Below are positions 6,941-15,848 of a stretch of DNA of 60,297 nucleotides, in pieces. A program made the translations under genes and the position numbers. The stretch is taken from NCBI GenBank assembly GCA_913058265.1, contig CAJXPQ010000016.1, positions 1 to 60,297 of the forward strand, in the 5' to 3' direction. This DNA comes from an uncultured Oligoflexia bacterium. GTDB lineage: Bacteria; Bdellovibrionota; Bacteriovoracia; Bacteriovoracales; Bacteriovoracaceae. The notes under the pieces were generated by a model, which was not told where the DNA came from, did no database searches, and was given only the letters and a program-made list of their open reading frames with translations. Every line of letters starts with the position of its first letter. Positions within the stretch are counted from its first letter, which is position 1.

Positions 6941-7698
6941 AATAAGGCCATACTAGGAAGCAATGTATGATTAATTCTGAGAATAGCAACTGCACCTGGA
7001 TCATAGTCGCTTGAATGAAAGCTTCCAATCCCAGTTAGAATATCAAACATCGAATATCGAATTTTATAAATTCCTAAAGTCATTTGCGAATTTTTCTCAC
7101 TTCTTTGAAAGTGATGCTGATCGCTGACAAGTCCTATGAGATCTTCACCCATTTTATAACCTAAAAAAGTACTTCTTTGAATAACTTCTTCGTTGAGTGG
7201 ATTTGCAATAGTTACAGTCTCATATTCTGCAACACCATAATTATTATCATCTACTTGTTCGTATCCATTCCGATATTCTGTATAGGTATATGATGTCAAA
7301 ATATTTGATAGCGCCAGTGCAACTTTACCAAAATTATAGTCTTTCTCCATATCTCCCGTACAGCGGACTTCGTCTTCACAGTTATAGTACTCAAAATCTT
7401 CATAGGTCGACTTATAAGATTTATGTCCGGCACCAAAGCCTATAAAAGATATTGGAAAAAATGTTATCTTAGAATCTGTCGCTGAAACGACTCCGGATGT
7501 ATCATAGTTGATGCTTGGTCTGATAAGACCGTACATAAGATTGTCTCCACCAGCTGTTCCCCATAACATCTGAGAGTAACCCGCTTCTGCATTCATTGAA
7601 CCACCAGTAGGGTAAGACCTTGCTGAAGCTGCATATTTAAAGTCTACTTGAGCGTAAGCTTGTCCAATTATGAGAATTAGTGAACAAAAAAATTTCAA
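6937..7698 (-). CDS. Outer-membrane beta-barrel-like protein
   Basis: A 253-residue protein with signal peptide (cut after QAYA, about residue 16), alternating hydrophobic/polar strands, abundant Tyr, Gly and Ser, and a C-terminal Phe, the usual final residue of outer-membrane barrels. It starts with TTG, overlapping the stop of the FAD oxidase gene upstream (TTGA overlap), so the two genes are translationally coupled. The specific role is unknown. Confidence 0.7.
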   Translation of the reverse strand: MKFFCSLILIIGQAYAQVDFKYAASARSYPTGGSMNAEAGYSQMLWGTAGGDNLMYGLIRPSINYDTSGVVSATDSKITFFPISFIGFGAGHKSYKSTYEDFEYYNCEDEVRCTGDMEKDYNFGKVALALSNILTSYTYTEYRNGYEQVDDNNYGVAEYETVTIANPLNEEVIQRSTFLGYKMGEDLIGLVSDQHHFQRSEKNSQMTLGIYKIRYSMFDILTGIGSFHSSDYDPGAVAILRINHTLLPSMALF

Positions 7699-9017
7699 GG
7701 TTCACCCGCTAAATTCATAAAACCCTGTGGGAAAAATTGATTATGGGGATCATGAGTTGATTTCAAATTTTTAAATACTTTGTATTGAGAATCTGTCCAA
7801 AAGTCTGTGATGTATTTTTGTTTTAAGATGCCTATCCCGTGTTCTGCAAAAGGAGATCCACCGATCTTGATGACTTCTTTGTATAAGAACTCTAGTTCCT
7901 TTTGACATAGGTCTTCTTGTTCAACTGTAGGCATGAAATTAAAATGCAGATGTGCATCTCCAAAGTGTCCAAAGAGATTATACTTAATGCCCTTTGAACT
8001 CATTTCTTTGTAGATGTTCAGTAAGCTTTTAAAGTCTTCGATGCTTACTTGTACGTCGGTACCTTTTTTAACAACTCCCATATGGGAATTCGCTTCAAAG
8101 ACAGCACGAGGAATAGATGCTCTAATATTTTGAAACTTTGTCTCGGTAAGCTCAAAGACTTGTTCTTCATCTAGAAAGGAGAGTTTTTGTAAGTAATCTT
8201 CATAAAACCTTTCAAACGCATCCATTTTAATTTCAAAGAATAAGGCGTCCATTTCCATATTGGGTCTTTCTTCTTTTGGTAGATAAGAAAATGAATTTGA
8301 ATCGATGAATTCACAAACGATGACATCGTCTCTAAAGTTTTGAATAAGGTTGCAAGCTTCTATATGAGCTGAGTTATCTTCTTCCCATTTGGGCAGTAAC
8401 ATAAATAAGTGCTGAACTGGTTCATCTTTAGTCGTTTTTATTGATAGCTCAGTAATAACTCCAAGTTGCCCCTCAGTTCCGATTAAAAGATCTGTTGCTT
8501 TTTCAAAACGAGGAAACGGAGCATTTTTAAATTCAGAATACTTTGCATACTCTTTATTATAGTCAGCATCTATCTGACCAAAGTTTTGGTCAGCTGCTAA
8601 AGTTATTTCAACACCTTCATGGTTGAGATATTTAATTTCTGTAATTTGAGATCTTAGAGTTCCAAAGTGAAAACATCTTTCACCTGTGGCACTTGTGGCG
8701 GCACCAGAGCTTATAAGTGCAAGGTTCTCTGTCGGGGCCGTCATAAGGTTATGCCCTTTAGATCGCAAGTAAGCTTTGGCATCTTGCCAGTTTACAGGGC
8801 CTTCTATCTTTAAAATTCCATCATCACTTAGCTCCATTGATGATGGAAGCTGAGATAGATTTCCTAGAAAAAAATCCTGGTCTTTATATATTTCTTCTAA
8901 TTTATCGTAGGGGATAACTGTTGATGTTTGGGATGAAAAATAAAACGTAGGTTCATGTGATTGAATATGTTTCTTTAACTCATCAAGGTTCTTAAATGTA
9001 ATTTTTCTTAAACTCAT
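7695..9017 (-). CDS. FAD-linked oxidase, D-lactate dehydrogenase/GlcD-like
   Basis: A 440-residue flavoprotein of the FAD-binding type 4 plus FAD-linked oxidase C-terminal architecture. Visible motifs are the loop TGERCFHFGTLR near residue 112, LIGTEGQLGVITE near 178-190, GHFGDAHLHFN near 350 and the C-terminal AEHGIGILKQKYI, typical of D-lactate, glycolate and related 2-hydroxyacid dehydrogenases. Such enzymes oxidise a 2-hydroxyacid and pass electrons to quinone or another acceptor. The exact substrate cannot be read from sequence. It has no signal peptide. It follows yaaA by one base and overlaps the next barrel gene by three to four bases, forming a minus-strand unit yaaA, oxidase, barrel. 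Confidence 0.85.
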   Translation of the reverse strand: MSLRKITFKNLDELKKHIQSHEPTFYFSSQTSTVIPYDKLEEIYKDQDFFLGNLSQLPSSMELSDDGILKIEGPVNWQDAKAYLRSKGHNLMTAPTENLALISSGAATSATGERCFHFGTLRSQITEIKYLNHEGVEITLAADQNFGQIDADYNKEYAKYSEFKNAPFPRFEKATDLLIGTEGQLGVITELSIKTTKDEPVQHLFMLLPKWEEDNSAHIEACNLIQNFRDDVIVCEFIDSNSFSYLPKEERPNMEMDALFFEIKMDAFERFYEDYLQKLSFLDEEQVFELTETKFQNIRASIPRAVFEANSHMGVVKKGTDVQVSIEDFKSLLNIYKEMSSKGIKYNLFGHFGDAHLHFNFMPTVEQEDLCQKELEFLYKEVIKIGGSPFAEHGIGILKQKYITDFWTDSQYKVFKNLKSTHDPHNQFFPQGFMNLAGEP

Positions 9018-9018
9018 A

Positions 9019-9777
9019 TTATCTCGTAAAAACTAGTTCATTATTATCTGACAGCTTTTCATTAAATTTATAGTTATCAAGGTCAAAATTCTTGATATCG
9101 TCTATAGTTTTGACTTTGTTTTGAATAATATATCTTGCCATCATTCCGCGAGCTCTTTTTGCGGAAAAACTAATGATCTTATATTCTCCATTTCTAAGCT
9201 CTTTAAAAACAGGAGTAATGATTTCCCCAGCTAGTTTACTCTGATCTATAACTCCAAAGTATTCGTTTGATGCACAATTGACTAGGTACTTATGTTTCTT
9301 TAGATCTTTATTTACTTCTGTTGTGACATCCTCTTTCCAGTAGTCATAGAGGTTTTTAAATGTCGAGAATGTAAACTTAGTTCCCATCTCCAGTCGATAG
9401 GCCTGAATCAAATCCATAGGTTTTAAAATACCGTATAGGCCTGAGAGAATTCTTAATCTTTGCTGAGCATTCTTTAAGTCTGTTTTATTAAAACTCTTAA
9501 TATCTAGGCCAGTATAAGTATCACCATTAAAGGCAAAGACTGCTTGCTTACTGGTTGTAGGATTATATGTTTGTTTAAAATTTTGAAAACGTTTGAAATT
9601 TAATTCAGACAAGGGGAGACTAAGCTTCATAAGCTTCCCGATATCTGGGGTTGTGAGTTTTCTTAGCTCTTTTGATAATGTATTGGTTTTTTTTATAAAA
9701 GCTGGCTCTGTTTGTTCTGTGTGGGAACACTCTGATTCAAAATCAAGCTTCTTTGCGGGGGATACGACTACTAGCAT
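9019..9777 (-). CDS. yaaA: Peroxide stress protein YaaA (UPF0246)
   Basis: Starts MLVVVSPAKKLDF, the hallmark of the YaaA family, with the later family segments FAFNGDTYTGL, LRILSGLYGILKPMDLIQAYRLEMGT, NCASNEYF and ISFSAKRARGMMARYI. In Escherichia coli YaaA lowers free iron and limits hydroxyl-radical damage during peroxide stress. Length (252 aa) is normal. I chose the Met at 9777 because a GGAG lies seven bases upstream; an ATG four codons earlier (9789) contains that GGAG and lacks its own. First gene of a minus-strand unit with the FAD oxidase. Confidence 0.95.
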   Translation of the reverse strand: MLVVVSPAKKLDFESECSHTEQTEPAFIKKTNTLSKELRKLTTPDIGKLMKLSLPLSELNFKRFQNFKQTYNPTTSKQAVFAFNGDTYTGLDIKSFNKTDLKNAQQRLRILSGLYGILKPMDLIQAYRLEMGTKFTFSTFKNLYDYWKEDVTTEVNKDLKKHKYLVNCASNEYFGVIDQSKLAGEIITPVFKELRNGEYKIISFSAKRARGMMARYIIQNKVKTIDDIKNFDLDNYKFNEKLSDNNELVFTR

Positions 9778-9830
9778 AATAAACTCCATGTGTTTTTATA
9801 ATGCTAGCGAAAATCTGCCATTTTGGCATT

Positions 9831-9854
9831 AAAAAAGGGCCCAATTTGGGCCCC
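9831..9854 (-). terminator. Intrinsic terminator of the gene at 9881-10702
   Basis: On the minus strand a GC-rich inverted repeat (GGGCCC on both sides of a short AT loop) is followed directly by six T. It lies about 27 bp after the stop of the exported protein gene and just before yaaA. Confidence 0.85.
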
Positions 9855-9880
9855 ATCTTTACTATATAATTAATGATTAA

Positions 9881-10702
9881 TTAGAATGCTGTAAAAAGCT
9901 GAACTCCAGCTCCAAGCTGGTCAGCTGCAACAACTCTACTTGGATCGTGTTGAGTATAAGCATAAACGTTTACCCCAAGGATATCCATGTTAACACCTGC
10001 TAGAATTCTTTCTTCTCCAGCTGATGCGGCCATGTTTAAGTCGTCACCACCTGCTTGATGTCTAGAAGTTAACTCTACATCAGCTTGAAATTTGTATTTC
10101 TCAGATAGCTTACTGTTTGTGTAGCTTGCCCAGATCGTACCATAATGTCTTGAAGTTTCATCTACAGATGCAGGAGCACTTGGATAGATATCTTTATTAA
10201 ATCCAACTGCAGCAGCAACACTGTTTACATCATCAATTTTGTGACTAACGTCAACCGCTGGTTTAAATCTCATGATTTTATTAGCGTCTCTTGAAGCTTC
10301 AGTAGTTGGTAATTCAACTGTTTGTCTAAATCTTACTCTCGTAGATGCTGTTTTTGATAGAACTTTTGACCATCTAATTCTTTGGTCTAGTTCTTGATAT
10401 CTATCACCTTGACCAATACCTTTGTTAGCATCAGTAAGGTACATTCTAAAAGTTGTATCTATTACACTTGTACTGCTTAGTTCATAAGCAACATAAAGAT
10501 AGTTTAAAAATTCTGTTTCTCTTTCGCCTTTAGTTTGTGCTGAAGTCGTAAGAGCATCAGTATCCATCTCACCGTAGTAAGACATGCTTACTCTTTCAGA
10601 AAGTGGTTTTGCTGATACATCAATGTCAGTTGTTGTTGTAGTTGTTTGTGACATTGCCCCTGTCGCTGCGATCATGGTCGCAACTGCGATTAGTTTTTTC
10701 AT
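9881..10702 (-). CDS. Outer-membrane protein, porin- or barrel-like
   Basis: A 273-residue protein with a classical signal peptide (MKKLIAVATMIAATGAMS, cut near residue 18-19), a Thr-run, long stretches of amphipathic beta pattern with YGEMDTD, RFRQTVEL and YKFQADVEL, and a C-terminal Phe. The pattern fits an outer-membrane barrel of 10-12 strands. It stands alone between a promoter region at 10703-10860 and a strong terminator, so it is probably expressed on its own. Family not recognised. Confidence 0.7.
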   Translation of the reverse strand: MKKLIAVATMIAATGAMSQTTTTTTDIDVSAKPLSERVSMSYYGEMDTDALTTSAQTKGERETEFLNYLYVAYELSSTSVIDTTFRMYLTDANKGIGQGDRYQELDQRIRWSKVLSKTASTRVRFRQTVELPTTEASRDANKIMRFKPAVDVSHKIDDVNSVAAAVGFNKDIYPSAPASVDETSRHYGTIWASYTNSKLSEKYKFQADVELTSRHQAGGDDLNMAASAGEERILAGVNMDILGVNVYAYTQHDPSRVVAADQLGAGVQLFTAF

Positions 10703-10867
10703 AACTGCTTAACTCCTATAGTATGTGTAAATTTATTTATTTCCCTTCACCTATATAACTCGATTTTCTATACTTTTGTAAACTAATAAACTATTACTGG
10801 AAAGTTTACATAGAGCATTAAATTTCGTTGTGTAAGTGTTTGATATTATGTTCTGTCTAAGAAAATG

Positions 10868-10891
10868 GCAAGTGCGTTTTGGCACTATTGC
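10868..10891 (-). terminator. Possible terminator after rluE operon
   Basis: An imperfect hairpin (arms about 10868-10875 and 10882-10891, with a two-base bulge) lies just after the 85-aa gene on the minus strand and is followed by a short ATTTT. Weak evidence. Confidence 0.35.
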
Positions 10892-10897
10892 GTATCA

Positions 10898-11155
10898 TTA
10901 GTCTTCAAAGTCGAGCTCAAGCCCATCTTCAGATATAAACAGGGCCAATTTGGCCTTACCTTTTTCAATCGCCATGGAAATAAAGCCTTTCAAATCTTCA
11001 ACTTCGATCTCAGGATCAAGAGCATAGTCTCCTGCAATCATAAATATTATCGCCAATGACTCTTTTATTTTATGATCATTATCAAAGTCACTTAGTTTAA
11101 ATATCGCCTTTGTATGTATCTCTGGTTTCTCAATTATTTTAATATCCACTAGCAT
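10898..11155 (-). CDS. Small acidic hypothetical protein, 85 aa
   Basis: A soluble acidic protein: N-terminal beta-like segment (LVDIKIIEKPEI), a helix with HKIKESLAIIFMIAG, and an acidic end (GLELDFED). It starts 11 bp after the rluE stop on the same strand and probably shares its transcript. Family not recognised. A plus-strand open frame across it is a shadow. Confidence 0.6.
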   Translation of the reverse strand: MLVDIKIIEKPEIHTKAIFKLSDFDNDHKIKESLAIIFMIAGDYALDPEIEVEDLKGFISMAIEKGKAKLALFISEDGLELDFED

Positions 11156-11166
11156 ATTCTTGTCCT

Positions 11167-11754
11167 CTATCGATTTTTATTTATTATTTCTTTGGGGTCA
11201 ATATACTTCCACATTCCAGGCAGCAAGTCATCCATTTGATAATCTCCCATAGAGAGTCTTATGAGTCTCAATGTCGGGTATCCTATCGCAGCTGTCATTC
11301 TTCTTACTTGTCTGTTCTTGCCTTCAGTTATTGTGAGTTCTATCCAGGCGGTGGGGATGTTCTTGCGCTCTCTAATCGGTGGCTCCCGGTCAGTGATACC
11401 GGTAGGTTCCACTAGTTTTACCTTTGCCTTTTTGGTGAAATAATCCTTTATTTTTATAACACCATCACGAAGTTTTTGTAGATCTGCCTCCGTGGGTTTC
11501 TTTTCAATTTGAACCAGGTATGTTTTCTCTTTATCATTTTTAGGATTAGTCAGTTTCTGATTAAAGACACCATCATTAGTTAGAATCAATAGGCCTTCAC
11601 TATCTTTATCAAGTCTTCCGGCGGCATAGACCTCTTTTGGTAGATCATAATCAGCGAGTGTTTTGTCACCTGGCTCACCAGTGAATTGAGTGAGTACTCC
11701 ATAGGGTTTATTGAAGGCAATGTATTTGTACTTATTCATAGAGCTTTGATACAT
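11167..11754 (-). CDS. rluE: 23S rRNA pseudouridine synthase, RluE type
   Basis: About 195 residues of the RsuA/RluB/E/F family without an S4 domain, as in RluE. The catalytic motif AAGRLDKDSEGLLILTN carries the nucleophile Asp in GRLD. The signature PPIRERKNIPTAW and ITEGKNRQVRRM followed by PTLRLIR matches E. coli RluE closely. RluE makes pseudouridine 2457 in 23S rRNA. The start is either the Met at 11754 or the Met at 11739; neither has a good ribosome binding site. Divergent from the SUI1-like gene, followed by a small acidic gene. Confidence 0.92.
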   Translation of the reverse strand: MYQSSMNKYKYIAFNKPYGVLTQFTGEPGDKTLADYDLPKEVYAAGRLDKDSEGLLILTNDGVFNQKLTNPKNDKEKTYLVQIEKKPTEADLQKLRDGVIKIKDYFTKKAKVKLVEPTGITDREPPIRERKNIPTAWIELTITEGKNRQVRRMTAAIGYPTLRLIRLSMGDYQMDDLLPGMWKYIDPKEIINKNR

Positions 11755-11779
11755 TTAAATTATTGAAAAGGAAATATCC

Positions 11780-12139
11780 ATGGCAAAACTTATAAAGAAG
11801 GACGAAGAAGTTAATATCTTGTGGACCGATGACCCTGAGGTAGAAAAAAAACAAGCACTAAAAAATAAGAAGATGAAAATAGAAGTTATTCCTTCAGATT
11901 ATACATTATCTATTAGACCCGAAAAGAAAGGCCGTGGGGGCAAAACAGTAACCGTAATCTATGACTTTCCTGTGGGTGGAGACGATTACTTCAAAAAACT
12001 AACCAAAAAGCTTAAAAGAGAGTGTGGTACTGGCGGGACCTATAAAGGGGATTCTATTGAAGTTCAGGGGGATCATATTTTAAAGCTTAAAGATTACCTT
12101 TTAACGCTAGGTTTCAAGGTTAAAATTACTGGTGGATAA
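11780..12139 (+). CDS. SUI1/eIF1-family translation factor (YciH-like)
   Basis: A 119-residue basic protein whose C-terminal two thirds form a SUI1 domain: KKGRGGKTVTVIYDFP, LTKKLKRECGTGGTYKGDSIEVQGDH. This is the fold of eukaryotic eIF1, archaeal aIF1 and bacterial YciH, which affect start-codon selection. The bacterial role is not essential and is poorly defined. AAGGAA precedes the ATG. The presence of a possible AUA start elsewhere in this window (15849) makes a start-selection factor of some interest, but no link is shown. Confidence 0.9.
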   Translation: MAKLIKKDEEVNILWTDDPEVEKKQALKNKKMKIEVIPSDYTLSIRPEKKGRGGKTVTVIYDFPVGGDDYFKKLTKKLKRECGTGGTYKGDSIEVQGDHILKLKDYLLTLGFKVKITGG

Positions 12140-12166
12140 TATTTATTAAAAGTATAAAATAGACCT

Positions 12167-13135
12167 ATGAAGACTATTAGCAAATCTGAAAACATTGATG
12201 ACATGAAGTCTTTCTTTAAAGATTTATTAGATGAGCAATCTGTGCTGACAACATGGCAGGCAGTTGATTCTGGTAGAATGATCCAGAAAACAAAAATCAG
12301 TAATTTCAATCAAGATGATATTGTTCAATATATATTGGCGGCTGATGACAGAGTTAAATTTGTCCCAGGTCATATCTTTTTCTATGAGCCAATCAAAAAA
12401 GTTATTTTTAAGTCCACAGTCGAAGTTATTGAAGGTGTTAACTTTGAGAGTATTTTGCCAAATGAAGTAAAATTTATGGATGAAGAAGAAGAGAGAAACT
12501 TAGGTCATATGCTTAATGCCTTTCATGATGATATGCACTTTGTTGAAGGGGAAGGCCGCTCGAGTCAAAATAGTGACAATATCTTTGTTGCTGGAAGTGG
12601 TGAAGCAAATATACATACTGAGAAATATCTCAAGGGATCTGTCGCCGGTACAGATACAGATAATGATAAAGAATCGGCCAGGAATTTATCAGAGCAATTT
12701 ATTGATAAGCGAATGGTAGCAAAGACTAATACTGAAAAAATCGAAACCAAGTGGGCTACATCATCAATGTCGTCTCATGATGCGGATTTATTTGCTACTG
12801 AACTGAGTTTTATTGAATTAGATGATGAAGATAAACTTTATGAAGGTCAAAGAGCTGCACCTAGGGCCAAGCCTCCTGAGGGAAAAATGGTGACGGTTCA
12901 AATTCATGATGAAACTCGTCCTCAATCTACACACTTATTATATGATCTCTCTCAGGGAGGGATCTCTTTCTTTGTTTTCTCTAGTGATGAGTTTAGTGCT
13001 GGAGAGACTTTGCATATAAAGGGCTTTGACTCCAAGAGCTTTGACCAGCCTATGGTTGCAGAAGTTAAGTCTGTGAGAGAAGCTGATGCTATGGGGATTC
13101 AGTTTAAAGTTGGCTGTGCTTTCTCTGGTCAGTAG
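12167..13135 (+). CDS. PilZ-domain protein with acidic N-terminal region
   Basis: A 322-residue soluble protein. Residues 1-110 form an unrecognised domain, 110-225 are a low-complexity acidic linker, and about 225-322 form a PilZ domain: RxxxR (RAAPR) followed by the D-x-S-x-x-G element YDLSQGGISF. These are the residues that bind cyclic di-GMP in PilZ proteins, so binding is likely. Cyclic di-GMP controls motility and the predatory cycle in Bdellovibrio, so a role as receptor or motility effector is a reasonable inference. It follows the SUI1 gene by 27 bp. Confidence 0.75.
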   Translation: MKTISKSENIDDMKSFFKDLLDEQSVLTTWQAVDSGRMIQKTKISNFNQDDIVQYILAADDRVKFVPGHIFFYEPIKKVIFKSTVEVIEGVNFESILPNEVKFMDEEEERNLGHMLNAFHDDMHFVEGEGRSSQNSDNIFVAGSGEANIHTEKYLKGSVAGTDTDNDKESARNLSEQFIDKRMVAKTNTEKIETKWATSSMSSHDADLFATELSFIELDDEDKLYEGQRAAPRAKPPEGKMVTVQIHDETRPQSTHLLYDLSQGGISFFVFSSDEFSAGETLHIKGFDSKSFDQPMVAEVKSVREADAMGIQFKVGCAFSGQ

Positions 13136-13141
13136 TCAGGT

Positions 13142-13480
13142 CTACCTTAACTTACCGTAAAACTCTTCGTCGTATCCAAATTGTATCACCTTGCCGTTCT
13201 TTTCAAGGATTGGTCTTTTAATCGCTGATGAATTTTCAATCAAAAGCTTATGCTTAGCTGCTGTAGTGGCGACCATATAATCGTCTTTGATCTTTCTAAA
13301 GGTAGGACCATTTTTATTTACGGGCCATTCGCCAAATACTTCTTTCCAGCTTGTTAGAAGCTCTTTAGTTGGAGGGCTTTTTTTGAAGTTTATGAATTCA
13401 TATGTGAGTTTCTTTTTATCAAGGTGTGTCAAAGCTTTTTTCACTGTTCCACAGTTGGGAATCCCATAAATCTTGTACAT
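13142..13480 (-). CDS. ArsC/Spx-family protein (YffB-like)
   Basis: A 112-residue thioredoxin-fold protein. The start YKIYGIPNCGTVKKAL has one Cys at residue 10 in place of the CxxC or the ArsC active site, as in YffB/Spx-like reductase homologues. The later segment KRPILEKNGKVIQFGY with Arg then Pro is the conserved cis-Pro region. It lies between two plus-strand genes. Function is unproved; YffB proteins are described as glutathione-dependent thiol reductases. Confidence 0.8.
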   Translation of the reverse strand: MYKIYGIPNCGTVKKALTHLDKKKLTYEFINFKKSPPTKELLTSWKEVFGEWPVNKNGPTFRKIKDDYMVATTAAKHKLLIENSSAIKRPILEKNGKVIQFGYDEEFYGKLR

Positions 13481-13555
13481 TTTTGATGCCTTTTGTATTA
13501 TAATCTTAAATATCTATTAAATTATGTTTTATCTAAATTGAAAAGGAAAGGTCTA

Positions 13556-15331
13556 ATGAATTATTACACAGACTCAGAGGAATGGAAGTGGCTATTTAAT
13601 AATGCTATTGATTGGGATAGTATTATTCCTTTATATTACCCTGAGTTCCCAACACCAGATGGCTTTAACTCAAAAGAAGATGTCATAAACTTTATTGAAG
13701 AGATGATTACAGCTACTGGAGAGTGGTCAGGAACTTCAATCACTGACCGTGCGAGACGTCTCGATGAAGAAGGTGCTGGTGATTTAGTCGATGGTAAAAC
13801 CATCCCAGGTCCGGCCTTAACTGAACTATATAATGAAGCAAAAGAGTTACAAATTCTTGGGCTTGCAGGGCCTACTGAATACGGCGGTATGGGTGCTCCA
13901 GCAATAGCCGGTTTATTGGCATTCACACAAATGAATAGGGCCTGTATCTCATCAGCAACTCAAGTGGGATTTTATACATCTATAATTGATATGGTGGAAA
14001 GATTTTGTGATGAAGATGATAGAGCAAGATTACTCCCGAAGCTTATTGCCGGAGAAATATCTGGTTCTATGTGTTTAACAGAGCCTGGTGCTGGTTCAGA
14101 TGTTGGCTCATTAAAAACATCTGCAGTTTTACAAGATGATGGAAGTTATCTTCTTAACGGATCTAAAATATTTATCACAAATGGTGGTGGGGGAATTGGA
14201 TTCGTTTTAGCTCGTATTAAAGACGGACCCGAGGGGTTGAATGGAATTTCACTTTTCTTATGTGAGCAAGAGCTTGATGGTAAAGCTAATTACTTTATAG
14301 GTAAAAATGAGCATAAAATGGGTCTGCATGGCTCGTTTACTTGTGAGGTTGTCTACGAAAACTCTAAAGCTAAGTTAATTGGTAAAGAGCACCAAGGTTT
14401 TAGGTATATGCTACACCTTATGAATGAGGCCAGAGTAGCTGTTGGATTGCAGGCACTTGGTGGTATTGAAGCAAGCTTACATGCAGCAAGAAAGTATGCT
14501 GAAGAAAGATCTCAGTTTGGTAAGAACCTACTAGAGCTTCCTTTATTTGCTAGGAATATGAAAGACTGGGATATTGAAAGAGATGCCTTTAGAGCACTTA
14601 TGGTTGATACGATTTCTTATTTCGATCAATATCAAAAATTAGATATGATAAAGCGGCATGGTACAGAGCTTACTGCTGATCAGCAGAAGCAATTACATAC
14701 CGCCAAGAAGTGGGTACGTAGACGTACTCCACTTGTTAAGGCCTATGGTGCTGAAACATTTACGACCTTATCTCAAAGAGGAATACAGGCGCTAGGTGGA
14801 TACGGCTTCATTGAGGAATATGACTCAGCTAGATTACATAGAGATTCTTTTGCACCTCTTCTGTATGAAGGGACAACGCAAATTCAAGCTCTAATGGCGA
14901 TGAAGGATCTCATGAAGTTTGTTATGAGAAGTCCTGCCAAGTACTTCACAGCGCTTGTTAATGCCAATCCAGTTGCAAATTTCTTTGGTGCAAACTCTGA
15001 GTGTGAATCACTGTTTAACCAAACACAATATGAATTTAAAAAGAACTTTGTAAAACTCCTTATTAAAACTCTTAAGCCCGGTACAAATACTGAAAATCCA
15101 GTTGAGCTTCGTAAGTTCTTTAATGCTAAAGAGTGGCTGAAAGAAGAGAATGTTATGAAGTTAATGGTCCATGCTGAAACTATTATGTATGCACTTTCTT
15201 ATATTGAAACTCTTAGAGTTCTGATGAAGCATGCTAATAAAGACAAAGCTCGTGCCACTCTTTATAATGATTACAGTATGTTAGTGGCACCAAGATTTGC
15301 CGGAATTTACACGGATTGGTCTATAAGATAG
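13556..15331 (+). CDS. Acyl-CoA dehydrogenase, large form
   Basis: A 591-residue flavoenzyme of the long acyl-CoA dehydrogenase subclass with an additional C-terminal domain. Motifs: CLTEPGAGSDVGSLKTSA (FAD and substrate loop), YAEERSQFGKNL, LGGYGFIEEYDSARLHRDS, and YEGTTQIQA with the probable catalytic base E438. It catalyses the first, FAD-dependent step of fatty-acid beta-oxidation, producing enoyl-CoA and passing electrons to ETF. The open frame runs to 13493, but I chose the ATG at 13556 because AGGAAAGG lies directly before it. A perfect hairpin follows. Confidence 0.93.
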   Translation: MNYYTDSEEWKWLFNNAIDWDSIIPLYYPEFPTPDGFNSKEDVINFIEEMITATGEWSGTSITDRARRLDEEGAGDLVDGKTIPGPALTELYNEAKELQILGLAGPTEYGGMGAPAIAGLLAFTQMNRACISSATQVGFYTSIIDMVERFCDEDDRARLLPKLIAGEISGSMCLTEPGAGSDVGSLKTSAVLQDDGSYLLNGSKIFITNGGGGIGFVLARIKDGPEGLNGISLFLCEQELDGKANYFIGKNEHKMGLHGSFTCEVVYENSKAKLIGKEHQGFRYMLHLMNEARVAVGLQALGGIEASLHAARKYAEERSQFGKNLLELPLFARNMKDWDIERDAFRALMVDTISYFDQYQKLDMIKRHGTELTADQQKQLHTAKKWVRRRTPLVKAYGAETFTTLSQRGIQALGGYGFIEEYDSARLHRDSFAPLLYEGTTQIQALMAMKDLMKFVMRSPAKYFTALVNANPVANFFGANSECESLFNQTQYEFKKNFVKLLIKTLKPGTNTENPVELRKFFNAKEWLKEENVMKLMVHAETIMYALSYIETLRVLMKHANKDKARATLYNDYSMLVAPRFAGIYTDWSIR

Positions 15332-15346
15332 TATTTAGTTGGCTTA

Positions 15347-15373
15347 AAATAAGGCCCAATGTGGGCCTTATTT
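15347..15373 (+). terminator. Terminator after acyl-CoA dehydrogenase gene
   Basis: Perfect 11-bp inverted repeat (arms 15347-15357 and 15363-15373, AAGGCCC core) with a 5-base loop. The right arm ends in TTATTT, giving a short T-rich tail. It would work in either direction. Confidence 0.75.
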
Positions 15374-15450
15374 ATGTGTAATATCTTCATAAGCCTCTTC
15401 ATTTTTAGGTATTGCTGTTAAGGTCTCTTTTCTTTAGGAGAATTAAATAA

Positions 15451-15798
15451 ATGAAATCGTTCGTCAATTCCGTATCCGAGTTTGCTTCACAATTTACGCA
15501 AACAAATTATGATATTAATATTTCTTGCCTTGATAGTTATAGTGAACTTGATAGTACTGAAACGAAAAAGCTTCTCAGCTTAATCAAACAAACTGTTACC
15601 AATGTTTATTTTAAGATGGGAAAAGAAGACTCCCTTTCTGTTGTTGAAGTGACTTACTCATGTACAGGTGCCCCGCTTAAAAATGTTTATTCTGTTGTTA
15701 CGATAGAGTCAGAAACCGGCTCTCTGGGGGCCTTATCTATTAAATATGATAGAAAAGCTGATTTACTCTCTATTCTAGATCAAACTTACGACCTCTAA
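15451..15798 (+). CDS. Hypothetical protein, 115 aa
   Basis: Soluble, no signal peptide. Helical start (SFVNSVSEFASQFTQ), then beta-rich segments. AGGAG precedes the ATG at normal spacing, which supports expression. The next gene's ribosome binding site starts about 40 bp later, so the two may be co-transcribed. Family not recognised. Confidence 0.6.
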   Translation: MKSFVNSVSEFASQFTQTNYDINISCLDSYSELDSTETKKLLSLIKQTVTNVYFKMGKEDSLSVVEVTYSCTGAPLKNVYSVVTIESETGSLGALSIKYDRKADLLSILDQTYDL

Positions 15799-15848
15799 AC
15801 TTTTAATAGTTAAATTTTTCTGCTAATAATCTCATATAAGGACTTACT